This document shows positions 32,379 through 40,939 of a DNA stretch of 48,603 nt, in pieces (position 1 is the first letter of the stretch; each line of letters opens with the position of its first letter). The notes beneath the pieces were generated by a model, which did no database searches, was not told the DNA's origin, and saw only the letters and a program-made list of their open reading frames with translations. Location: the NCBI GenBank assembly GCA_035286585.1, contig DATEDC010000147.1:1-48603 (forward strand). Direction: 5' to 3'. This stretch comes from DSOS01 sp035286585 (lineage in GTDB: Bacteria; Chloroflexota; Anaerolineae; Anaerolineales; UBA4823). A program made the position numbers and the translations under genes.

Positions 32379-34141
32379 ACACCGAAAGCACCTGGAGATA
32401 TACATTCGTAACGACTCTGTACACTCTGCTGGCGATTTTTATCGTAGGGCAGTTGGTGCGCATTCAAGCCAATCCGGAGCAAGTGGAGCATTTTCTGGTA
32501 CAGGCGAAATTGCACGAAGGCGACTTGCGCCTAATCCAACCCGCCCGCGGCTTGCTCTACGATCGCTGGGGGAGGCTGCTGGCTGGCAATATCACTGTTT
32601 ATGAGGTGGGCGCAGAACTGGCCCAGGTAAGAAACCCTCACTCCATCGCTCTGACCTTGAACGTGGTCCTGGGGCTTGACTATGCAGAAGTGCTGGAAGC
32701 AGTCAGCCAGGAGGTCTCGCCAGAAGCTGTCTATGTAGTTTTGGATGATTATGTCACCCAGGAAAAAATAGAGCTTCTGGAGAGATATGAGACGGAATTG
32801 GAGAATACCACCTCGCGTAATAAAGGCGAGGAGCCGCCGTCATTACAGGGCCTGGTGTTTAAACCCCACCTCCAGCGCAGCTATCCTGAAAAGCGCCTGG
32901 CTTCCAACGTGCTTGGCTTTGTCAACCGGGAGGGGCGTGGGTATTACGGCGTTGAAGCCAAGTTCAACGATCTCATCGCCGGGAAAACCATGGAGGTGCT
33001 GGTGCCGCGCGATCCCAATCTGGCACTGGAGCTGCCTGAAATCCCGGATGGCGCCAGCATCATCTTGACGATAGACCGAGCCATCCAGGCTGAAGTCGAA
33101 AACATTCTGGATCAGGCAGTCGAGGAGAACGGAGCCGATTCCGGCACGATTGTGGTGGCAGATCCCCAGACGGGCGAAATCCTGGCCATGACGACCACGC
33201 CACGCCTCGATCTTAATGAGTACTGGCAATACGCTGAAGTGTTCAAAGGCAGCACGCCCTTTAACCGGGCCATCAGCCAGGCATACGAACCGGGATCGGT
33301 ATACAAAGTTCTGACTATGGCTGCGGCGTTGGATGCCGGGGCGGTAACCCCAGAGACCGTCTTTCTCGATGTCGGCGTGATTGAAGTTGGAGGTATCTAC
33401 ATTTACAACTGGAACTCGGCAGCCTGGGGTCCCCAAGATATGCAGGGCTGTTTGCAACACTCACTGAACGTGTGCCTTGCCTGGGTAGCCACCCAGCTCG
33501 GAACGAAGAATTTCTATGATTACATGCGCGCTTTTGGCATTGGACGCCTGACAGGAGTGGACCTGGCCGGAGAAGTAATCGGTCGTTTAAAGATCCCCGG
33601 CGATACGGATTGGTATGAAGCGGACCTGGGGACAAACTCTTTTGGACAGGGTGTCGCCGTTACCCCGCTGCAGATGGTCATGGCTGTATCTGCAATTGCC
33701 AATGAAGGCAAGCTGGTCGCGCCGCGAATCGTCCGCTCGTTTATCGATAAAGGCAATCAATACGATACTGAAATTCGGATCGTCGGAATGCCGATCAAAC
33801 CCGAGACGGCGCGCACGTTATCCGAGCTGTTGGCTCGCTCGCTGGAAGAAGAAGCTTCCAGCGCGTTGGTAGAAGGCTACCGCGTGGTGGGGAAGACGGG
33901 CACCGCCGAAATCCCAACTCCCTATGGTTATTCCCTTAGCGCAACCAACGCATCCTTTGTGGGTTGGGGACCCATGGATGATCCTCGTTTCCTGGTGTAT
34001 ATCTGGCTGGAGAAGCCAACCTCTTCCCCCTGGGGATCTGTAGTGGCGGCTCCTATTTTCCATGACATCGTTGAGCGGCTGGTTGTCCTGATGGACATCC
34101 CCCCGGATGATGTTCGCCGGGACATACTGGCCTCACAATGA
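32375..34141 (+). CDS. ftsI: Septal peptidoglycan transpeptidase FtsI (class B PBP)
   Basis: FtsI (588 aa) crosslinks septal peptidoglycan. An N-terminal transmembrane helix (about 10-28) is followed by the pedestal domain and the transpeptidase with SVYK (Ser308-Lys311), SLN (363-365) and KTG (507-509). No PASTA domain is present. ATG 32375 overlaps the ftsL stop by four bases. murF follows 13 nt later where murE would be expected. Confidence 0.96.
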   Translation: MNTESTWRYTFVTTLYTLLAIFIVGQLVRIQANPEQVEHFLVQAKLHEGDLRLIQPARGLLYDRWGRLLAGNITVYEVGAELAQVRNPHSIALTLNVVLGLDYAEVLEAVSQEVSPEAVYVVLDDYVTQEKIELLERYETELENTTSRNKGEEPPSLQGLVFKPHLQRSYPEKRLASNVLGFVNREGRGYYGVEAKFNDLIAGKTMEVLVPRDPNLALELPEIPDGASIILTIDRAIQAEVENILDQAVEENGADSGTIVVADPQTGEILAMTTTPRLDLNEYWQYAEVFKGSTPFNRAISQAYEPGSVYKVLTMAAALDAGAVTPETVFLDVGVIEVGGIYIYNWNSAAWGPQDMQGCLQHSLNVCLAWVATQLGTKNFYDYMRAFGIGRLTGVDLAGEVIGRLKIPGDTDWYEADLGTNSFGQGVAVTPLQMVMAVSAIANEGKLVAPRIVRSFIDKGNQYDTEIRIVGMPIKPETARTLSELLARSLEEEASSALVEGYRVVGKTGTAEIPTPYGYSLSATNASFVGWGPMDDPRFLVYIWLEKPTSSPWGSVVAAPIFHDIVERLVVLMDIPPDDVRRDILASQ

Positions 34142-34154
34142 GGATGGCTGATTT

Positions 34155-35576
34155 GTGCTGACTCTGGGTCATGTTCTTCAGGCTCTGACCGGTATCTACC
34201 CTGAGTGGGCGAGTCTGATCATCAAAGATGCCTGCGTAGACTCCCGTAATGCCACCCCGGGTTCGCTATTCGTCGCCTTGCCGGGGGAGCGGGTCGATGG
34301 GCATGAATTTGTGAGCGAAGCTTTTGAACATGGCACAAGCCTGGCAATCATCCAGAAAGATTTATCGGCGGAACTCCCTGTACTGGACCTGAGGGATCAG
34401 ACCGATGTCCAGCAGCTCGCAGCCCGGGAAATGCCGTTGTGTTTGAGGGTGGAAGACAGTCTCAAGGCGCTGCAAAAAATTGCCCACTTCTGGCGACGGA
34501 AGTTGAATGTAAGGGTGATCGGCATCACCGGCAGTGTGGGAAAATCGACTACGAAAGAGGTAATCGCTGAAATCCTCGAGCAAAGATACCGCACCTTAAA
34601 AAGTCCGGGTAACCTGAACAACGAGATCGGTTTGCCATTGACGATATTGCGCTTGAGCGAAAATCACGAAGTGGCGGTTTTGGAGATGGGTTTCTACGTG
34701 CCTGGAGAGATCGCCTTTCTCTGCGATCTGGCGCTGCCGCACGTTGGGGTGATCACCAATATCGGCACCGTCCATGCTGAACGCGCTGGTTCGCAGGAGG
34801 CGATCGCGCGCGGAAAGGCGGAGCTGGCCCAGGCGTTGCCCCCTGCTCCGGAGGGTGTTGCCGTCTTGAATTACGACGATCCCTGGGTGCGCGAGATGTC
34901 CAGGCAAACCCGCGCCCGTACGTTTTTCTATGGCCTCAATTGGAGAGCGGACTTATGGGCGGATGACGTGCAGGGGCTTGGGTTGGAAGGCATCCGTTTT
35001 CGGCTGCATTATCGCAACGAGACCCTCCACCTGCGCGTGCCGCTGATCGGTCGCCACTCCGTGCATACCGCTCTGCGAGCAGCGGCGGTTGGCCTGATTG
35101 AAGGCCTGACCTGGCAAGAGATCGTCAGCGGCTTACGCTCCAGCCGCAGCCAGTTGAGGCTGGTTGCCGTACGCACGAAGAACAGCGCCCTGCTGCTGGA
35201 TGATACGTATAACGCCTCGCCTGAGTCGACCATCGCGGCGCTGAATTTACTGGAGGAGCTGGAAGGTCACAGGATTGCCGTTCTGGGCGATATGCTCGAA
35301 TTGGGACCTTATGAATGGCGGGGCCACGAGATGGTGGGCGTGCGCGCCGCCGAGGTGGTAGACGAGCTGATCACGGTTGGCGAGCGCGGCCGGATGATCG
35401 CAGCCGCTGCCCACCGGGCAGGGTTGAAGGGCACCGCTATCGTCGAGCTCGAGAATACCGAGCAGGCGATTAAGTTATTACGCGATCGCCTGACTGAACG
35501 GGACGTAGTTCTGATCAAGGGTTCACGTGGCATGCAGATGGATCGAATCGTGTCGGCATTGGAAGATGTGGCATGA
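34155..35576 (+). CDS. murF: UDP-MurNAc-tripeptide-D-Ala-D-Ala ligase MurF
   Basis: MurF (473 aa) adds the D-Ala-D-Ala dipeptide to the cytoplasmic precursor. The ATP loop GITGSVGKSTTKE is at about residues 122-134 and NLNNEIGLPLTIL, the MurF hallmark, follows; LLDDTYNASPEST and GDMLELG are in the C-terminal half. This pattern separates it from MurE. The start is GTG 34155 with AGGATGG at 34141-34147. Its end overlaps mraY by four bases. Confidence 0.95.
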   Translation: MLTLGHVLQALTGIYPEWASLIIKDACVDSRNATPGSLFVALPGERVDGHEFVSEAFEHGTSLAIIQKDLSAELPVLDLRDQTDVQQLAAREMPLCLRVEDSLKALQKIAHFWRRKLNVRVIGITGSVGKSTTKEVIAEILEQRYRTLKSPGNLNNEIGLPLTILRLSENHEVAVLEMGFYVPGEIAFLCDLALPHVGVITNIGTVHAERAGSQEAIARGKAELAQALPPAPEGVAVLNYDDPWVREMSRQTRARTFFYGLNWRADLWADDVQGLGLEGIRFRLHYRNETLHLRVPLIGRHSVHTALRAAAVGLIEGLTWQEIVSGLRSSRSQLRLVAVRTKNSALLLDDTYNASPESTIAALNLLEELEGHRIAVLGDMLELGPYEWRGHEMVGVRAAEVVDELITVGERGRMIAAAAHRAGLKGTAIVELENTEQAIKLLRDRLTERDVVLIKGSRGMQMDRIVSALEDVA

Positions 35577-36580
35577 CTGGAACCTCCATCGTCCTTGCGC
35601 TGGCAGGATTGAGTTTTATGCTAACGGTTATCTGGGGCACCCCTCTGCTACGGGTGCTGCGCCATTTCAAGATCGGCAAAGCGATCCGGGTAGAAGGCCC
35701 CCAAAGGCATATCACCAAGATGGGCACGCCTACCATGGGCGGTGTGATGATCGTTTTACCGGTCGCTTTGATCACTGTACTGATGAATGCCAGCTCATTA
35801 ATCGGTTTCACCGTTTCAGGGCGCTCTGTATTGCTGCCCATGGGAGTGATGATCCTGTACGCGTTATTAGGCGCGGTAGACGATTGGGAAGGGATCGCCG
35901 GTCGGAAACGCAATGTGGGATTACGGGCGCGAACGAAGTTTTTCGTGCAGGTATTGTTCGCCTTCGTGGCGGCAATTGGGTTGCGCTACTTTTTGGATGT
36001 TCCCGAGCTGTATCTGCCCGGGTATAAAGGCGAAATCGAGATTGGAATGTGGTATCTGCCAGTTGCGACATTTCTGATCGTTGCTTTTTCGAATGCGATC
36101 AACTTTACCGATGGGCTTGATGGGCTGGCGGGCCTGATCTCCGCGACGGCTTTTGCCACCTATGGAGGCATTGCATTGCTCCAGGACCAGACATTCCTGG
36201 CCCGATTCTGTTTTACATTGGTCGGGGCTGTGTTTGGCTTCTTATGGTTCAACGTGCATCCCGCCGATCTTTTTATGGGCGATACCGGCTCTCTATCGCT
36301 TGGCTCGACTCTTGCAGTAGTGGCGCTGATGACAGGACAGTGGATGCTCTTGCCTGTGATTGCAGTGATCCCGTTCAGTATAACGATGAGCGTAGCGATT
36401 CAGACCCTGTATTTCAAATACACGCGCCGGCGTTATGGCGAAGGGAAGCGCATCTTCAAGATGGCTCCATTGCAGCATCACTTCGAGCTATCCGGTTGGA
36501 GCGAGACACAGGTCGTCCAGCGCTTCTGGCTGATCAGCCTGCTGTTTGCCATGATTGGGGTTGCCCTGGCTATTGTGTGA
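35573..36580 (+). CDS. mraY: Phospho-MurNAc-pentapeptide transferase MraY
   Basis: MraY (335 aa) makes lipid I by moving the MurNAc-pentapeptide to undecaprenyl phosphate. About ten membrane segments are seen. Catalytic blocks: DDWEG near residue 103, NFTDGLDGLAG near 180, MGDTGSLSLG near 235 and HHFELSGWSE near 303. It is coupled to murF by ATGA. Normal length. Confidence 0.97.
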   Translation: MTGTSIVLALAGLSFMLTVIWGTPLLRVLRHFKIGKAIRVEGPQRHITKMGTPTMGGVMIVLPVALITVLMNASSLIGFTVSGRSVLLPMGVMILYALLGAVDDWEGIAGRKRNVGLRARTKFFVQVLFAFVAAIGLRYFLDVPELYLPGYKGEIEIGMWYLPVATFLIVAFSNAINFTDGLDGLAGLISATAFATYGGIALLQDQTFLARFCFTLVGAVFGFLWFNVHPADLFMGDTGSLSLGSTLAVVALMTGQWMLLPVIAVIPFSITMSVAIQTLYFKYTRRRYGEGKRIFKMAPLQHHFELSGWSETQVVQRFWLISLLFAMIGVALAIV

Positions 36581-36601
36581 TGGTGGACGAGTCTGGATGC
36601 A

Positions 36602-38074
36602 ATGAAGCTATTTGCTGAAGTCGGATACCGTTATCAGGATTTTGTGGTGATGAACTGGAACGAAATGAAGGTCGTTATTCTCGGAGCTGCCCGCCAGGGC
36701 ATTTCGCTGGCGCGCTACCTGTCGAGTAATGGCGCGGAGGTGTGCCTCAACGATCACCGCCAATCGAGCGAATTTCAAGCTGCCCAGGAGGAGCTGAATC
36801 AGCTCGTCGCCTCGCATGGCTATCCGCCGGTCGAATGGGTGTGCGGCGGACATCCGCTCGAACTGCTGGATGGCGCTGATCTTGTGTGCGTGTCCGGGGG
36901 TGTGCCGCTCGACTTGCCGATCGTCGCAGAAGCGCGCCAGCGGGGAATTCCGCTCACCAACGACTCGCAAATTTTCCTCGAAACAGCGCCATGCAGGATT
37001 ATCGGCATAACCGGTTCAGCCGGCAAGACTACCACGACCTCCCTGGTTGGGCGCATCGCCGAAGCGGCTTTGCACCTGGAGGGCACCCCGGCTGGTTTCA
37101 ACCGGGTTTGGGTGGGCGGCAATATTGGCACACCGTTAATCACTGTTGTGGATGAGATGAATCCGGACGACCTGGCAGTTATGGAACTCTCCAGCTTCCA
37201 ACTCGAGATTATGACCCGCTCACCGCAAATTGCCGCGGTATTAAATATCACCCCTAACCACCTGGACAGGCACCGAACGATGCAGGCATACACTGCCGCC
37301 AAAACTCGCATTCTGAGCTACCAACACTCCCAGGATAAGGTTGTTTTGAACCGCGATGATCCCGGCTCGTGGGGACTGGCGGGTGAAGTTCGGGGAGAAT
37401 TGATTTCATTTGGCGCGCAAGTACCAGCCTGGAAGGCGCATCCGGGAAGAGGCGCGTACCTGCGCCAGGAAAGCATCTACCTTGGAGATGGCGAGGGCGA
37501 AACCTATGTGCTGGATCGCACCGATATCCGCCTGCGAGGTGAGCACAACTTGCAGAACGTGCTGGCAGCCTGCGCGATTGCGGCTGCGGCGGGCATCCCG
37601 GTCGAGGCGATGCGCCTTGGCGTGCAGGGTTTCTCCGGCGTGCCGCACCGCCTGGAGTACGTCCGCACCTGGGGGGGCGCGGATTGGTACAACGATTCGA
37701 TAGCCACCGCCCCGGAACGCGCCATGGCAGCCATTCGCTCGTTCGATGAGCCATTGGTCCTGCTGGCAGGCGGCAGAGATAAAGATCTTCCCTGGGAGGA
37801 TTTCGCCAGGCTGGTTTGCCAGCGTGTGGATCACCTCATCTTGTTCGGAGAGGCGGGCGGCAAGATCGAGAAGGCGATCCACCAGGTTTGCCTATCAGCG
37901 CCACGCTGCACGCTATCTCGATACAGCAGCATGGGACAAGCGGTGCTGGCGGCGGCAACCATCGTCGAGCCTGAAGATGTGGTTTTACTCTCGCCAGGCG
38001 GCACCAGCTTCGATGAATTCCACGACTTTGAGGAGCGAGGAGAATGTTTCAAAAAATTGGTAATGCAACTGTAG
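36602..38074 (+). CDS. murD: UDP-MurNAc-L-Ala-D-Glu ligase MurD
   Basis: MurD (490 aa) adds D-glutamate to UDP-MurNAc-L-Ala. VVILGAARQGISLARYL opens the UDP-binding domain; the P-loop GITGSAGKTTTTSLVG is near residue 136; ELSSFQLE and NITPNHLDRH follow; the C-domain has NDSIATAPERAMAAI and LLAGGRDKDLPW. The N-terminus is about 20 residues longer than usual, so ATG 36650 or 36665 may be the real start; none has a strong ribosome site. The end overlaps ftsW by 31 bases. Confidence 0.95.
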   Translation: MKLFAEVGYRYQDFVVMNWNEMKVVILGAARQGISLARYLSSNGAEVCLNDHRQSSEFQAAQEELNQLVASHGYPPVEWVCGGHPLELLDGADLVCVSGGVPLDLPIVAEARQRGIPLTNDSQIFLETAPCRIIGITGSAGKTTTTSLVGRIAEAALHLEGTPAGFNRVWVGGNIGTPLITVVDEMNPDDLAVMELSSFQLEIMTRSPQIAAVLNITPNHLDRHRTMQAYTAAKTRILSYQHSQDKVVLNRDDPGSWGLAGEVRGELISFGAQVPAWKAHPGRGAYLRQESIYLGDGEGETYVLDRTDIRLRGEHNLQNVLAACAIAAAAGIPVEAMRLGVQGFSGVPHRLEYVRTWGGADWYNDSIATAPERAMAAIRSFDEPLVLLAGGRDKDLPWEDFARLVCQRVDHLILFGEAGGKIEKAIHQVCLSAPRCTLSRYSSMGQAVLAAATIVEPEDVVLLSPGGTSFDEFHDFEERGECFKKLVMQL

Positions 38075-39318
38075 ATCGTCACAAGGGGTCTCAACGCGGG
38101 ACTGGCGGGTCGTCGCCTCAACTCCGCTCCATCCAGTTGGGCATCGATGTGCCTCTCTTGCTGACCACCATCACGTTGATCATTTTTGGCCTTTTGATGG
38201 TATATTCCGCCAGTTGGGACTACTCGTTCCTGTTTTATGGAACTGCTACGCAGATATTCGTCCGCCAGTTGCTCTGGTTGGGGCTGTCCATCCTGGTAGC
38301 GATTGCGTTGGCATTCCTGGATTACCACATCTGGAAGCGCCTGGCAGTGCCTACAATGGCGGTTACCATCCTGATGCTGGTGGCGGTGCTGATTATTGGC
38401 GATGTGCGCAACAACGCCGTCCGAACGCTGCTGAGCGGTTCGATCCAGCCTTCAGAGCTGGCAAAGCTCATCACCGTGATTTATCTCGCCGTCTGGCTTT
38501 ACGCCAAGCGCGACCACCTGGGGAATATCAACATCGGTCTGATCCCGCTGGCAGGGATTCTGGGTATCCTGGGCGGGTTGATATTCGTTCAGCCCGACTT
38601 GAGCGCAGTAATCACCATCTTATTCCTGGGCGGGATGATGTTCTTCCTGGCAGGCGGCGATTTGCGCCAGATCGGTCTCTTGTTGTTGGTGGCTTTGCTC
38701 TTCGGCTGGGTAGTAGTAGCGCTCAATCCTACCGGCAACGATCGCGTGGCAAGCTATCTAGCCGGCTTGAAGGATTTCAAGAACGCCTCGTACCACGTCC
38801 GGCGATCCCTGGAGGCTTTCGTAAACGGCGGCTGGTTTGGAGTTGGGATTGGCAAAGCCAGGACCAAGCTTACTGGCCTGCCGGTCCCGCCAACCGACAG
38901 CATCTTTGCGGTGGTTGGCGAAGAGACTGGCGTTATCGGCGCGACGATGCTGGTGGGTTTGTACGCCATGATTTTCTGGCGCGGCATGGGAATTGCCCGG
39001 CGGGCTCCAGATGGGCTCGGGTCGCTGATGGTGGCTGGTTTGAGCCTCTGGTTGGTCATCGAAGCCTTCATTAACATGTCGGTAATGCTGGCACTGCTGC
39101 CATTTGCCGGGAATGCACTGCCGTTTATCAGCGCGGGCGGCTCCAACCTGATGGTGTCCGTCGCCGCAGTGGGGATCATGATGAATGTATCCCGCATGTC
39201 GGTAAAGAATATGGAAAAGGAAGGAAGGTCTCACGGTGCGGTTGTTGATTTGCGCGGGAGGGACCGGCGGCGGCGTGTATCCCGCCCTCGCCGTTTTGAA
39301 CGCGCTGACGGGCGCTGA
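38044..39318 (+). CDS. ftsW: Septal peptidoglycan polymerase FtsW
   Basis: FtsW (424 aa) is the SEDS glycosyltransferase that polymerises lipid II with FtsI. About ten transmembrane segments, QPDLSAVITILFLGG near 180, and PTDSIFAVVGEETGVIGA near 282 are typical. AGGAG at 38031-38035 supports ATG 38044 inside murD. The C-terminal tail is arginine-rich (RGRDRRRRVSRPRRFERAD) and is read from 83 bases that also encode the start of murG, an unusually long overlap. Confidence 0.95.
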   Translation: MFQKIGNATVDRHKGSQRGTGGSSPQLRSIQLGIDVPLLLTTITLIIFGLLMVYSASWDYSFLFYGTATQIFVRQLLWLGLSILVAIALAFLDYHIWKRLAVPTMAVTILMLVAVLIIGDVRNNAVRTLLSGSIQPSELAKLITVIYLAVWLYAKRDHLGNINIGLIPLAGILGILGGLIFVQPDLSAVITILFLGGMMFFLAGGDLRQIGLLLLVALLFGWVVVALNPTGNDRVASYLAGLKDFKNASYHVRRSLEAFVNGGWFGVGIGKARTKLTGLPVPPTDSIFAVVGEETGVIGATMLVGLYAMIFWRGMGIARRAPDGLGSLMVAGLSLWLVIEAFINMSVMLALLPFAGNALPFISAGGSNLMVSVAAVGIMMNVSRMSVKNMEKEGRSHGAVVDLRGRDRRRRVSRPRRFERADGR

Positions 39319-40411
39319 AATTCGCCCGACGGCTGATGACGCTCAACCGGAACGTAAGGAGCTGCATGTGTTGTGGGTAGGTGGAGCTGGAGGCATGGAG
39401 ACCGATCTGGTCAGGGAGGCGGGCGTTCCTTACGAAGCCATCCCGGCTGCTGGCGTGCATGGCGTCGGCTGGCGAGCTTTGCCCGGGAACCTGGCGCAGC
39501 TTGGAGGCGGCTTGCTGGCAGCCCGGCGCATACTGGACCGCTATAAACCCGACGTGATGTTCTTTACCGGGGGGTTCGTGGCAGTTCCGGTGGCGATTGC
39601 TGGGCTGCTGCCTCGCGCCGGGCGTCCTCGACCGCGCAGCCTGGTGTACGTGCCGGATATCGAACCAGGGCTCGCTTTGAAAACGTTATCACGCTTCGCC
39701 GACAGGGTGGCGGTCACGGTTGAAGACACGAGAGCCTTCTTTAAGCGCCGCCCCGAGGTGATCGTCACCGGCTACCCGGTGCGAAGCGACTTGCAGAAGT
39801 GGAGCCGGGAGGAGGCCTGCCAGGCTCTACAGTTATCCTCAGGAATACCCACCGTGTTCATTTTTGGTGGCAGTAAAGGGTCGCGTTCGATCAACCAGGC
39901 TGTAGAGGAGATCTTGCCGGAATTGCTGCAAGACACGCAGGTAATCCACGTCAGCGGGATGTTAGATTGGCCCGCCGTGCAGGCAAACCTGGATCGATTG
40001 TCTCGCCTGGTCAGCGGAGAAATCTTCCGGCGCTACAAGGCATTCCCCTACTTACACGCTGAGATGGGCGCAGCTTACACCGCTGCAGACCTGATCGTCT
40101 GCCGGGCCGGGGCTTCCACCCTTGGAGAGCTGCCAATGTTCGGCGTTCCTGCTATTTTGGCGCCTTACCCCTACGCCTGGCGCTACCAGCAGGTGAACGC
40201 CCAATTTCTGGCCAGGCGTGGCGCGGCGCTGATACTCCAGGACGCCGAATTAAAGACCAAACTCTTACCCCTCGTGCGCAGCCTGATCCACGACCGCGAG
40301 AGGCTGGCTGAGATGGGCGCAGCCATGTCCGCGTTGGCAAAACCGAACGCCGCAAGCAAGATCGCCGCCGAGCTGATCTCGCTCGCAGCGCCGATTGGAG
40401 GTTCATTATGA
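39236..40411 (+). CDS. murG: Lipid II synthase MurG
   Basis: MurG (391 aa) adds GlcNAc to lipid I to form lipid II. Motifs: CAGGTGGGVYPALAVLNAL at the start, GSKGSRSINQAV in the middle, and CRAGASTLGELP, the UDP-GlcNAc site, near 285. The start is GTG 39236 with AAGGAAGG upstream, inside the end of ftsW. Between the first strand and HVLWVG there is a short insert (about residues 20-37) not common in the family. Confidence 0.96.
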   Translation: MRLLICAGGTGGGVYPALAVLNALTGAEIRPTADDAQPERKELHVLWVGGAGGMETDLVREAGVPYEAIPAAGVHGVGWRALPGNLAQLGGGLLAARRILDRYKPDVMFFTGGFVAVPVAIAGLLPRAGRPRPRSLVYVPDIEPGLALKTLSRFADRVAVTVEDTRAFFKRRPEVIVTGYPVRSDLQKWSREEACQALQLSSGIPTVFIFGGSKGSRSINQAVEEILPELLQDTQVIHVSGMLDWPAVQANLDRLSRLVSGEIFRRYKAFPYLHAEMGAAYTAADLIVCRAGASTLGELPMFGVPAILAPYPYAWRYQQVNAQFLARRGAALILQDAELKTKLLPLVRSLIHDRERLAEMGAAMSALAKPNAASKIAAELISLAAPIGGSL

Positions 40412-40926
40412 TGACATTGACCTTCGCCTTCTGGTTGTATGTGATTATTTTTATGGTGATCGGCGGAATGCGCGGCTGGGCGAAGGAGCTGCTGGTGATG
40501 TTCAGCGTGATTCTGTCTTTGTTCCTGCTGCAGGTTATGGGTCGCTACGTGCCTCCCATACGGGATTTTTTCGCGCCTCCAAATACTTCTACGGAGTTTT
40601 GGGCCCGCTCTATCGTCCTGGTATTGATGGTATTTTTTGGCTACCAGACCCCTAATATAACCCGCCTGGCAGGGACGAGATTCGCCCGGGAGCGGCTGGC
40701 TGATTCCCTGCTGGGGGTATTCCTGGGCGCGGTGAATGGTTTCTTGATCGTAGGCACATTGTGGTATTTTCTGCAGGATTCGGGCTATCCTTTCCCTAAG
40801 TATATTACCAAGCCGGCTCCTGATCCGATTATTCTCTCCTATCTGCCCCCGCGCTGGCTGGGAATCCCCGGCATCTATTTTGCCATCGCGGTCGCATTCT
40901 TGTTTGTGCTGATTGTTTTTATTTGA
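40408..40926 (+). CDS. CvpA-like membrane protein
   Basis: This 172-aa protein has four hydrophobic segments and the CvpA-type pattern of an early GGMRGWAKELLVMFSVILS followed by a mid-protein LLGVFLGAVNGFLIVG. CvpA-family proteins are membrane proteins with a loosely known role in envelope stress. It overlaps murG by four bases (ATGA) and has TGGAGGT at 40396-40402, so it is a true part of the cluster. Location between murG and murC is not part of the usual dcw order. The family call is by pattern only. Confidence 0.7.
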   Translation: MMTLTFAFWLYVIIFMVIGGMRGWAKELLVMFSVILSLFLLQVMGRYVPPIRDFFAPPNTSTEFWARSIVLVLMVFFGYQTPNITRLAGTRFARERLADSLLGVFLGAVNGFLIVGTLWYFLQDSGYPFPKYITKPAPDPIILSYLPPRWLGIPGIYFAIAVAFLFVLIVFI

Positions 40927-40939
40927 GGCGGATGTCAGA

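Noticed and set aside
34155..35576. MurE rather than MurF
   Set aside because: NLNNEIGLPLT after the ATP loop is the MurF pattern and no MurE DNPR-like motif is present.
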